The notes below the pieces were generated by a model. The model ran no database searches. It worked only from the letters and a program-made list of their open reading frames with translations, and was not told the DNA's origin. A DNA stretch of 18,876 nucleotides from Prevotella sp. UBA1104. Its GTDB lineage: Bacteria > Bacteroidota > Bacteroidia > Bacteroidales > Bacteroidaceae. Positions 6,572 to 14,827 of the stretch are shown here, piece after piece. The stretch spans positions 1 through 18,876 of the forward strand of contig DCBP01000105.1 of the NCBI GenBank assembly GCA_002314055.1. The letters run 5' to 3'. The translations under genes and the position numbers were made by a program. Numbering within the stretch: position 1 is the first letter of the stretch; every line of letters starts with the position of its first letter.

Positions 6572-9500
6572 ATGAAAAAGTGTTACGCTTTTATGCTTTT
6601 AGCTGCGGCATTTGCTGGGACAACCAGCGTCAGTGCGCAGACTATTCTCGACGAAGGTTTCGAGACTGAAAGCACAGAGACTTATTCACAGCCGGTTGCC
6701 AACGGGTGGACCCAAGTGGATTCTTACACTGGTTCGACAACAAAGTTCAAGTGGTCGAACTATTACAGTGAGAAAGGTACGATAACAGGCAAGCACGTTG
6801 CACAGTGCGACGGCTCTCTTGGTGATTATGAGGCAGAAGGACAAGGTCCTCGTGAGGAAATCCTTGTTTCGCCGGAACTTGACCTTAACAACACCTACCA
6901 GTTGAGTTTCGACTGGAAAGTGAGTCCACAGGCATTTACCGACAAATCGCGCTACGACTTGCAGGTGCGCATCGTGAAAGGCGACGACCTGAAGAATGCC
7001 GAAACAATCTTCTCTATCCAAAACCAGGAGGATTTGAAAGAGAGCGGCGTAGTTTATCCGTTTGATTCGTGGTCTACACAGACCAGTAAAATCGACTTGA
7101 GCGAGTGGCAGGGGCAGAAGGTGAAAATCGCTTTCGTATACAAGATGCTCACCACTTATGCCAACGTGGTTTATCTCGACAACGTGCTTGTGAAGCAGGC
7201 AGCACCTGTTACCGGTCCTGTGGCTCAGCTCGACAAGACAAGCTACGACTACGGCACGGTTTACCTCGGAGAGAAGTTCTATTCAGAGCAGTTCAAACTC
7301 TCAAACAAGGGTAAGAAGGGACTGAAGATTACAAGCGTGGAACTGCCACAGGGCGTTACGATGACCATCGACCCGGCTTCTGTAGACCTCGACGCTACAG
7401 AGTCTACACAGTTCCAGTTTGTTTATACTGCCAGCCTCACCACTCCAGAGAATGCCAATGTGGCAATCCATACAAACGGCGGCGACTTCACCGTTGCGCT
7501 GAAGGCAGCCAAGACAATGGTGCCGGATGGCATGACAGAAGAGACCTTCGAGGCATACTTCCCACCGGCAGGATGGAGCAACGACGGATGGAGCGGTACG
7601 AAGACGGCGCTTGAGGGCGACCGCTCGGCTTATGCCGGTGTGTCTACACAAGACAACTATCTGGTTTCTCCGCGTCTCGACCTTACAAATGGCGGCAAGG
7701 TGATGTTTGAGTATTACAACGACTTCGCTTCTGAGGACGGCTCTACATATCAGAGCAACGATATCACTCTCGACCTCTCTACCGACGGTGGTAAAACATG
7801 GACCACGAAGTGGACATTCGATTACCAGAATGACGATAAGCAGAACAAGAGAATCTTCGAGACGGTGGACCTCGGAACAGGTACCGACAACTCTCGTGTT
7901 CGCTGGCACAACACTGGCGTAACAGCCGACGATGGCGACGTGCCAGAAACCAGCACATTCTATCTCGACCGTGTCTTCCTGCCTACTCTCTATGGAGCTG
8001 ACGGAACACCAGACAGCGTAAGCTACATCTCTCCGGCAAAGGAGGCTACTGGTGTTTATCCAAAGGATATCAAGTTTGAGTGGACACCGGCTCAGTTTGC
8101 AAAGAGCTATAAGATTTATATCGGTAAGTCTTCGGGCAACTACGATGTAGTGAACGGTGCCGATCAGGGCAATACTCTGACATTCACATTGCCAGAGGCT
8201 AACTATGAGACTACATACTACTGGAAGGTGGCTGCCGTGAATGGCAAGGGCGAATATGCCGGAGCCAAGGAGCAGACCTTCACTACTCAGAAGAATGCTA
8301 CAAACACAGAGTATCCTTATTCTATGGACTTCACAGGTGTGAAAGACCTGCCAGAGGGATGGATTTCAAGCAATACCACTTCGTATGGCGAAAGCCGCAA
8401 CTGGAAGGTGCTCGAATCTCAGGGCAACCCTGCTCCATGTCTCTTCAGCATGTGGGTTGGCGAATATCAGAAGGTTTACAGCTCCGAGGTGAGAACTCCT
8501 GAGTTTAAACTCCCAGTGGGCGAGGAAGTAAACATCTCGTTCGACTGGATTGACCGCCACCCTGTAGACGCTATCAAGGACGAGAGCGGACTTGCAAAGA
8601 AATACAATGTAGAGGGCGAGAATGGCAACGGCATTGAGAAGGTTACATTCGAAATCAACGTTGACGGACAGTGGAAGGAGCTTTCTTACCTGTCGCAGGA
8701 CTACGACAAGGCTCTCCAGAACACTTCTGTGGGTGAGCGCTACTACTGGATTAACGAGAGCTTCGACCTGAAGGAGTATGCCGGCAAGACTGTTCAGTTC
8801 CGTTGGGTTCACTACGGATACTCTGGTCAGGACAAGGGCTGCGGTCTCGACAACGTGCTCATCGAGGTTAAGTCGGACAACAAGGCCGTATTCAACAAGA
8901 CAAGCTGGGATGCTGGCAAGGTGAACTACAACAAGGCTGTTAATTCTGGCGACATCTTCACTATCCTCAATAAGGGTGAGCAGGCTCAGACAGTGAAGAG
9001 CGCTACATTCGCTACTCCTAACTTCACCACTTCGCTCAAGGCTGGCGACAAGATTGCAGCCAAGGACGGATTGAAGTTCAACATTCATTTCAATGCTCTT
9101 CAGTCAGCAGCCGAGGTCAGCGATAACCTCACCGTTGAGTTCGAGAGCGGACTCACAATCTCTCTCCCTGTAAAGGGTACAGGTCTCGCAGAAGATATCC
9201 TCTACTACTCATTCGAGAAGAATGACCTTGAGCAGAGCTGGCTTGCCGATTTCACTCCAATCGATGTTGACCACGCAGCTACCGTGCCGTTCACATGCTA
9301 CGGTACAGAGTTCGACCAAAGCGGTGGTGTATTCGCCTTCGGCGTGGCTTACGAGACATCAAATCTGCAGAATGTGGCTCCTATCTCAGGACAGGCATTC
9401 CTCGTAACTGGAAACCCACTCGATGAGAATACCAAGGGCGACAACTGGCTCGTATCGAAGAAGCTTACTGCAACAGCAAACTCTTCGTTCGACTTCTACG

Positions 9501-9964
9501 CTCGCAACTGGGAGAGCAACAACAGTGTTCTTCCTTCAGGTATGCACCAGGTTGGCGTTTACGTTAGTGAGACTTCTCCTTCTGATACCAAGACCTTTAC
9601 TGAGGTCATGAAGCTGCAGGAGATTCCTTATCTCGACGGTCACAACTGGAAACACTATACTGTAGACCTCTCGGCTTATGCCGGTAAGGATATCTACATC
9701 GGTGTTCGTGATTACACAGAGGGTTATCGCTTAGTTGCATTCTACGATGACTTTACATTCTCTCACTTCGGTGGCACGACAGGTATCAAGACCATCAGCA
9801 GCGAGATTAACCAGGATGCTAAGGTTACCGTTTATAACATGAGCGGTATCGAAGTTGCCAAGGGTACAGGCGTAGAGACATTGAAGACTCTATCAAAGGG
9901 TGCTTACATCGTTAAGGTTCAGACCGCTGAAGGCACCAAGACTATGAAGATTGCTCGCAGATAA
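6572..9964 (+). CDS. Secreted multidomain protein with four choice-of-anchor J modules and a T9SS tail
   Basis: A 1130-residue protein with a signal peptide (1-23, cleavage after VSAQ). Modules read in order: cleaved-adhesin/choice-of-anchor J (about 24-209; ILDEGFE, LVSPELDL, VYLDNVLV); choice-of-anchor D/Hydin-like (about 217-313); anchor J (about 320-476; NYLVSPRLDL); FN3-like (about 478-574); anchor J (about 581-769; GLDNVLIEV); second anchor D-like (about 770-871); fourth anchor J (about 874-1067; NWLVSKKL, FYDDFTF). The C-terminus (about 1070-1130) is a T9SS type A sorting domain: VTVYNMSGIEV, KGAYIVKV, final KIARR. Anchor J modules are jelly-roll folds found in gingipain and adhesin regions, so a surface or released binding protein is likely. 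No catalytic motif is seen. Ligand unknown. Confidence 0.85.
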   Translation: MKKCYAFMLLAAAFAGTTSVSAQTILDEGFETESTETYSQPVANGWTQVDSYTGSTTKFKWSNYYSEKGTITGKHVAQCDGSLGDYEAEGQGPREEILVSPELDLNNTYQLSFDWKVSPQAFTDKSRYDLQVRIVKGDDLKNAETIFSIQNQEDLKESGVVYPFDSWSTQTSKIDLSEWQGQKVKIAFVYKMLTTYANVVYLDNVLVKQAAPVTGPVAQLDKTSYDYGTVYLGEKFYSEQFKLSNKGKKGLKITSVELPQGVTMTIDPASVDLDATESTQFQFVYTASLTTPENANVAIHTNGGDFTVALKAAKTMVPDGMTEETFEAYFPPAGWSNDGWSGTKTALEGDRSAYAGVSTQDNYLVSPRLDLTNGGKVMFEYYNDFASEDGSTYQSNDITLDLSTDGGKTWTTKWTFDYQNDDKQNKRIFETVDLGTGTDNSRVRWHNTGVTADDGDVPETSTFYLDRVFLPTLYGADGTPDSVSYISPAKEATGVYPKDIKFEWTPAQFAKSYKIYIGKSSGNYDVVNGADQGNTLTFTLPEANYETTYYWKVAAVNGKGEYAGAKEQTFTTQKNATNTEYPYSMDFTGVKDLPEGWISSNTTSYGESRNWKVLESQGNPAPCLFSMWVGEYQKVYSSEVRTPEFKLPVGEEVNISFDWIDRHPVDAIKDESGLAKKYNVEGENGNGIEKVTFEINVDGQWKELSYLSQDYDKALQNTSVGERYYWINESFDLKEYAGKTVQFRWVHYGYSGQDKGCGLDNVLIEVKSDNKAVFNKTSWDAGKVNYNKAVNSGDIFTILNKGEQAQTVKSATFATPNFTTSLKAGDKIAAKDGLKFNIHFNALQSAAEVSDNLTVEFESGLTISLPVKGTGLAEDILYYSFEKNDLEQSWLADFTPIDVDHAATVPFTCYGTEFDQSGGVFAFGVAYETSNLQNVAPISGQAFLVTGNPLDENTKGDNWLVSKKLTATANSSFDFYARNWESNNSVLPSGMHQVGVYVSETSPSDTKTFTEVMKLQEIPYLDGHNWKHYTVDLSAYAGKDIYIGVRDYTEGYRLVAFYDDFTFSHFGGTTGIKTISSEINQDAKVTVYNMSGIEVAKGTGVETLKTLSKGAYIVKVQTAEGTKTMKIARR

Positions 9965-9982
9965 TAACTGCACAATAATATG

Positions 9983-10040
9983 AAAGGTAATGGTTGCCAC
10001 CTGTCAACGACTTGTTCGTCAGGGGTGCCGTTACCTTTTT
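9983..10040 (+). terminator. Terminator-like hairpin after the 1130-residue protein gene
   Basis: AAAGGTAATGG (9983-9993) pairs with CCGTTACCTTT (10027-10037) with one wobble, followed by five T. The long loop can itself form a smaller stem (ACGA, CTTGT, TCGT). The next gene starts only 30 bases later and shows no clear promoter of its own, so partial read-through is likely. Confidence 0.7.
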
Positions 10041-10069
10041 CTCGTATTAACAGAAAATATTTATAAGCA

Positions 10070-12601
10070 ATGAAAAAGAATTTATATACCATGCTGTTTA
10101 TGGCGGTGCTTATGTTTCTCGCTTTACCTCTGGCGGCACAGGAAAGAGATAAGACCCTGAATATCGCTGTAACAGATGATACGGGTGAGAGTCTGCTCGG
10201 ACAGACGGTAAGCGTGAAGCAGACCGACTACGGATTGAACTATTCCATTGTGGTTCTCGATGCCGAAGGCAAAGCCACGCTCAAGGCGTATGCCGGAAAT
10301 CACTCAGTTACCGTGGAGCGCAGCGGATACAACACCGCAACGACAACTTTTAACATCGCCGAAACGGAAACGGAGAAAAATATCACCTTGAGGCTCACCG
10401 AGAAGACACGTACTCCGTTCTCTTTGGAGGCAAATCTTTCTGTTGACCCATATACAGCGGTGAAGACGCTAACCATGACATGGAACACAGAGAAACCGGC
10501 TTTCTTCGATGACTTCGAGAGTTACGATGCCTTTGCCATCAACTTCGGCAACTGGACAGGAATCGACGGCGACAAACTGAATGCTGCTCCTCTTCAGGGC
10601 GACTATCCCAACCGTGGACTGCGCCAGTATGCACAGATTATGAATCCGCTTGCCGTAGACCCGATGTGGTATTACGACTATCCTGTGCTCCGTGCCTATG
10701 ACGGTAAACAGTATGTTGGTTTCGTGCGCACATCATCTGGCGATGCCAACAACGACTGGCTTATCTCTCCGGAGATTACCGTAGGTACCGACAATATCCT
10801 CTCGTTTATGGCAAAGGCAGCCGATATTTATCTCGAGAAATTCATCGTGTATATCACCACAAAGACCGACAATCCGGAGCAGGCAGACTTCGTTCAGCTC
10901 TCAAGCGGAAACTACGAGACTGTAGACTATAAGGGATGGCACAAGAAACAGTATGACCTCTCGCAGTATGCCGGACAGAAGGTGAAAATCGCTATCCGCT
11001 ACATCAGCGAGGCAAATAACGGCGGGGCGTTTATGTTTATGGTAGACGACTTCTATGTTGGTCAGCCCGACTATACCGAACAGACTGCCAATGCTCCTCG
11101 CCAGACAATCGTCGGCAAGGCAAAGAGAGTGGAGAACACTCCGGCTCTCTCTCCAGCAAACCCAAATGAGGTGTTCGATATTTACTTCGATGACAAATTA
11201 CTCGGTACAACTCCGAACTACTCTTATACAATTGAAAATTTAGCCGACGGCATACACACTTACGGTGTAAAGGCAAGATACAAAGTTGCCGAGAGTGAAC
11301 TCGTGAGAGGAACTATTGATGTGAACAATACCGGCTATGCCCACCTTTCGTTTAATGTGTCTGCCGACAGCAAGGCTACGGTGGATGGTCTACAGGTGAA
11401 CATGCTATCCAAAGCAACTGGTGAGAACTATACAGTATCAATTGCTGGCGGCAAAGCAGAAATAAAAGCTCTGCCAAAAGGTGAATACAACATCAATATC
11501 CAGAAGGGCGCCTTCAAGGAATACAGTGTGAGCGAGAACATCACAGCCGACAAAGAGTTCAATATAACTCTTGAGGATGACGTGCAGAAGCCGTATAATA
11601 TCACGGCAAACATCAGCGATGGAGCCGACGGCAAGAAGACTGCCGTATTGAAGTGGAACCAGATTCTCGGTTTCAAGGACAGCTTTGAGACTTACGATGA
11701 TTTTGCAACAGGCGAGTTTGGCGGATGGAAATCTATCGACAACGACAAGATGCCGGTTTATGCGATTTCGTCTGACGGAACAGACAAAGGCTTGTATAAG
11801 TTCCCAGGCTCTGGTACGCAGAACAATCCTACTGCAATTCCTCCGATTGTATTCAACGCATGGAAAACAGTTCCGGCAATGCTGCCTAAAGACCAGGCGA
11901 TGCTTGCGCCCGACGGCGACAAATATATTGTGTTCTTCTCTCCGCAAAGAGCAAAGGCAGACAAGTGGCTCATCTCTCCGCTCGTGGATATCTACGACGG
12001 ATATCAGTTGAAGGCTACGGCAAAGGCATACACTACATATCCGGAGAACATCGAGTTTGCTGTATCTGAAAACGGCAGCGACAATCCTGATGACTTCACC
12101 GTTATCAGCACCGTTAACGAGTTGCCAAACTCTCAGTGGACTGAATATTCCACTCCGCTCGACAAATACGTAGGAAAGAAAGTGCGCGTTGCAGTGCATT
12201 ACACTTCTACAGATGCTTTCTTCGCTCAGGTGGACAACATCAAGGTTGAGCCGGAAGACGGTAGCGGCACCGTGATGGACTATGGTAATGTTGTTAAGTT
12301 CAACGTTTATCTCGACGGCACAAAAGTGGGCGACACCACAACTTCTGAATACACGCTCAACGGCTTGACCGAAGGCAACCACACCATTGGCATTGAGGCA
12401 GTATACAAGAATGCCACTTCGGAGATGGCTACTTATGAGCTTGTTGTTACGGCTATCGGAGAAGTAAAAGTGAATGTTGTTCCTCAGAATGCCGAGATAT
12501 TCACACTTTCCGGTCAGAAGATGAACTGCTCCGTTGATGCTCTGCCACAGGGCGTCTATGTAGTGAAGAGCGGAAACGCGGTGATGAAGATTCGCAAGTA
12601 A
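10070..12601 (+). CDS. Secreted protein with a duplicated module set and a T9SS tail
   Basis: An 843-residue protein with a signal peptide (1-24, cleavage after LAAQ). It is built from two copies of one unit of about 385 residues. Copy one holds a carboxypeptidase-regulatory-like domain (28-110), choice-of-anchor J (about 144-334; FFDDFESYD, DWLISPEI, MVDDFYV) and an FN3-like strand set (367-418; YFDDKLLG). Copy two repeats them at about 424-510, 534-731 (FKDSFETYD, KWLISPLV, QVDNIKV) and 743-794 (YLDGTKVG). The C-terminus (797-843) is a T9SS-type tail: AEIFTLSGQKM, PQGVYVVKS, final KIRK. It is probably exported and surface-displayed or released like its neighbours. It shares 18 identical bases with the upstream gene (7115-7132 and 10976-10993) in equivalent anchor J positions, which supports paralogy. 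No enzyme motif seen. Confidence 0.85.
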   Translation: MKKNLYTMLFMAVLMFLALPLAAQERDKTLNIAVTDDTGESLLGQTVSVKQTDYGLNYSIVVLDAEGKATLKAYAGNHSVTVERSGYNTATTTFNIAETETEKNITLRLTEKTRTPFSLEANLSVDPYTAVKTLTMTWNTEKPAFFDDFESYDAFAINFGNWTGIDGDKLNAAPLQGDYPNRGLRQYAQIMNPLAVDPMWYYDYPVLRAYDGKQYVGFVRTSSGDANNDWLISPEITVGTDNILSFMAKAADIYLEKFIVYITTKTDNPEQADFVQLSSGNYETVDYKGWHKKQYDLSQYAGQKVKIAIRYISEANNGGAFMFMVDDFYVGQPDYTEQTANAPRQTIVGKAKRVENTPALSPANPNEVFDIYFDDKLLGTTPNYSYTIENLADGIHTYGVKARYKVAESELVRGTIDVNNTGYAHLSFNVSADSKATVDGLQVNMLSKATGENYTVSIAGGKAEIKALPKGEYNINIQKGAFKEYSVSENITADKEFNITLEDDVQKPYNITANISDGADGKKTAVLKWNQILGFKDSFETYDDFATGEFGGWKSIDNDKMPVYAISSDGTDKGLYKFPGSGTQNNPTAIPPIVFNAWKTVPAMLPKDQAMLAPDGDKYIVFFSPQRAKADKWLISPLVDIYDGYQLKATAKAYTTYPENIEFAVSENGSDNPDDFTVISTVNELPNSQWTEYSTPLDKYVGKKVRVAVHYTSTDAFFAQVDNIKVEPEDGSGTVMDYGNVVKFNVYLDGTKVGDTTTSEYTLNGLTEGNHTIGIEAVYKNATSEMATYELVVTAIGEVKVNVVPQNAEIFTLSGQKMNCSVDALPQGVYVVKSGNAVMKIRK

Positions 12602-12613
12602 TAAAGGAAACTG

Positions 12614-12644
12614 CTCCGCCCCTGGAAGGGGAGGCGGGGAGGGG
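12614..12644. repeat. GC-rich hairpin element in the 10070/12682 gap
   Basis: CCGCC (12616-12620) pairs with GGCGG (12633-12637) around CCCCT/AGGGG-type inner pairing, and more G runs follow to 12644. It stands out sharply from the AT-rich intergenic sequence elsewhere in the window. No T-run follows, so it is not a standard terminator. The G runs (12628-12631, 12636-12639, 12641-12644) could also form other structures. It may attenuate or stabilise mRNA between the two genes, or be a dispersed repeat. Confidence 0.6.
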
Positions 12645-12681
12645 AAGATTATAATATCAAGAATCATAAAAGAGAATAGAA

Positions 12682-14640
12682 ATGAAAAAGATTAGCATAT
12701 TGATGTTGCTCCTTGTGCAGTGGCTCTTTGTCAGTGCACAGCAGGTGGAGATTAATGCCGGCAGAAGAGTGGCATACGTTCCCGCCACCGTCTCGGCAAG
12801 GGCAATGGCAACAGAGGGCAACATGATGAAGGCTCCACAGCGAGCTCTCGCTGCAACAGAGCGCGGAGTGGGCTATTGTCAGGGCGACAGCATCACGACA
12901 AATGGTGCACGCATCGGAACAGCCGGTTCGTATGACATGGCAGCGATGCTTACGAGTCAGACAATGGCAAACTATAAGGGATGCAAGATTGTGGGTGTGC
13001 GTTTCGCCGTGGCAGAGTCAATCGGCAAGTCTAACATCTTTATATATAAGGTGGATGAACAAGGCAATGCCGAGGAAGTTGTTCGCAATTCCGTGCGCCG
13101 CACTTCTAAGGGATGGAACGACGTGCGATTGAACTCTGCACAGGAGATAGAGATAACCGGCGACGACCAGTATATCATGGGCTTCACCTATAACGAGAGC
13201 GAGGAGATGGTGGCAGCCAAGAGCGGAGCACTGTGTTTCTATGGCGAGAAGGTGTCCAGCTCTTACGCTGCCTTGATACTGCAGAATGAAACATTCAACT
13301 CTATCACGAATCTTGGCGACCTTTGCGTGCAGCTCATCATAGACGTGAGCAGTCTGCCGAAGAAGGTTATCGGTTTGAATAGTATCCTCAACGGCACAAG
13401 CTACAAGAAAGTTGGCAGCAAGATGGACATCATGATGTCTTACACCAATGCCGGACTGGAGCCTGTCAACTCCTTGCGCCTTGGATTAAAAATAGACGAT
13501 GGCGAACCGACTTATTATGACATCAACGGAGACAACAACAACGATTTCAAGAATGGCTTTGCACCGGGAAAATCCACAACATTCGCCACGATGTTTGAGA
13601 TGCCTTCTACAACAACCGTAGGCAGACACAACCTTAATATCTTTGTTGCCCAGATAGACGGCGAAGCACCGGTAGCAACAGAGCGCGGCACATTGGCAGA
13701 CCCGTTTGTGGCTTACAACAACGGATTTGAGCGTCAGCAGTCGTATATCGAGCAGTATAACAGTCAGAGCAGTTATCTCGCTCCCTTCGTGAACGACTAT
13801 TACTCTCAGGCAGACAAAGACGAAGATGCCTGCGTGGTGAACATATATCAAAAGGGTGAGCCGCTTGCAGTCGAGTCATCGCTCTATCTCAACGACCTAT
13901 ATGCCTACACCTATCCGTGCAGCACGTCCAACCGTTTCTTCTATGGAATGGGAGAGACGCATTACGCTTTTGATGTAAACGATTATGCCCAGATAGTGCC
14001 AAGCTGGGTGTATGACGGCATACGAGTCTTTGTAGACGAAGCAAAGTCGTTCCCCTCATTCGCTACTGTTTATCTACAGACTTCTTTCGACAATGCTACA
14101 AGGGAAGTAAGCGTGGATGTTAATGGCGACATCGCCGATGAAGCCCCGGCAATCTTCGGTGATATGGCTCTCACCGTGATGCTTGCCGAAGACAATGTGG
14201 TTGGCAAGCAAGTGGTATACAACAGTACTATCGGTGGAACCTCAACAACACAGAAGTATGTCCACAACCAGGTGCTCCGTGCTTACCTCACGCCAGCCGT
14301 TGGCGACAAAATCAATATCGAGGGCAACAAATATTCAGCCCACTACAGCTATACTCTGCCCGCCGACTGGAAAGCTGACGACATCAAAGTTGTGGCATTC
14401 GTCACCAAGGCATTCGACAAGGTTACGACAGACAACATGCAGATGGCAGACGTAACAAACTGCAATAGCGTGAAGCTTGGCAATACCACAGCAATCGATG
14501 GCGTGGCAGCCGACGAAGCTCAGGTAGAAGCAGCCGACGGTATTTATACTCTCGACGGAGTGAAGGTGAGCGAAGACGCTGCCTTAAAAGGCATTTATAT
14601 CATCCGTCATAATGGCAAGAGCCATAAGGTGGTAAGATAA
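12682..14640 (+). CDS. Secreted Omp28-like protein lacking the CxxC, with a T9SS-like tail
   Basis: A 652-residue protein with a signal peptide (1-20, cleavage after FVSAQ). The first half (about 55-215) is a beta-rich domain starting GVGYCQGDS, similar in pattern to part of the gene at 14828. A CARDB-like stretch follows (about 225-340). The second half resembles Omp28-related proteins: SYIEQYNSQSSYLAP at 354-368 aligns by eye with the thioredoxin-like EQFTxxxCxxCP segment. Then come a long insert and a beta-sandwich (about 463-580; VYLQTSF, VHNQVLRAYLT, VVAFVTKA). In the CxxC position the residues are S364-Y-L-A367, so redox activity is not expected. The tail (601-652) reads GIYTLDGVKV, LKGIYIIRHNG, KVVR. 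A binding role is more likely than disulfide chemistry. The Omp28 relation is from pattern memory. Confidence 0.75.
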   Translation: MKKISILMLLLVQWLFVSAQQVEINAGRRVAYVPATVSARAMATEGNMMKAPQRALAATERGVGYCQGDSITTNGARIGTAGSYDMAAMLTSQTMANYKGCKIVGVRFAVAESIGKSNIFIYKVDEQGNAEEVVRNSVRRTSKGWNDVRLNSAQEIEITGDDQYIMGFTYNESEEMVAAKSGALCFYGEKVSSSYAALILQNETFNSITNLGDLCVQLIIDVSSLPKKVIGLNSILNGTSYKKVGSKMDIMMSYTNAGLEPVNSLRLGLKIDDGEPTYYDINGDNNNDFKNGFAPGKSTTFATMFEMPSTTTVGRHNLNIFVAQIDGEAPVATERGTLADPFVAYNNGFERQQSYIEQYNSQSSYLAPFVNDYYSQADKDEDACVVNIYQKGEPLAVESSLYLNDLYAYTYPCSTSNRFFYGMGETHYAFDVNDYAQIVPSWVYDGIRVFVDEAKSFPSFATVYLQTSFDNATREVSVDVNGDIADEAPAIFGDMALTVMLAEDNVVGKQVVYNSTIGGTSTTQKYVHNQVLRAYLTPAVGDKINIEGNKYSAHYSYTLPADWKADDIKVVAFVTKAFDKVTTDNMQMADVTNCNSVKLGNTTAIDGVAADEAQVEAADGIYTLDGVKVSEDAALKGIYIIRHNGKSHKVVR

Positions 14641-14654
14641 TATAATATGATACT

Positions 14655-14696
14655 TCCCCTATCTACGGTTTATAAAAAATAACCAGAGATAGGGGA
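14655..14696 (+). terminator. Hairpin after the Omp28-like gene, no T-run
   Basis: TCCCCTATCT (14655-14664) pairs perfectly with AGATAGGGGA (14687-14696). After a 2x2 internal loop an inner stem follows, GGTT (14667-14670) with AACC (14681-14684). There is no poly-T afterwards (ATGAATTG), so it may be a 3'-end stabiliser or weak terminator rather than a classical one. Confidence 0.5.
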
Positions 14697-14753
14697 TGAA
14701 TTGTATTAAATATATTTTTAATTAAACTTTATATATAATTTTCTTACTTTTTG

Positions 14754-14784
14754 TTTGTAAAGTTCTTAAAATAATGTAAATTTG
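14754..14784 (+). promoter_or_regulatory. Promoter of the 1301-residue secreted protein
   Basis: TTTG at 14754-14757, 19 bases, then TAAATTTG at 14777-14784. This is a perfect Bacteroidota -33/-7 match in an AT-rich background. The predicted start near 14791 gives a leader of about 37 bases. It makes this gene a separate unit from the three upstream. Confidence 0.75.
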
Positions 14785-14827
14785 CAAATAGAACGTATAT
14801 AATAATTATCATTTAACTTTCAAGCTT

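Noticed and set aside
11438..12667. 409-codon open frame on the minus strand under the 843-residue protein gene
   Set aside because: Its product has no recognisable domain and looks like antisense reading of a coding sequence (His/Arg/Cys-rich). The plus strand encodes clear domains across the same span.
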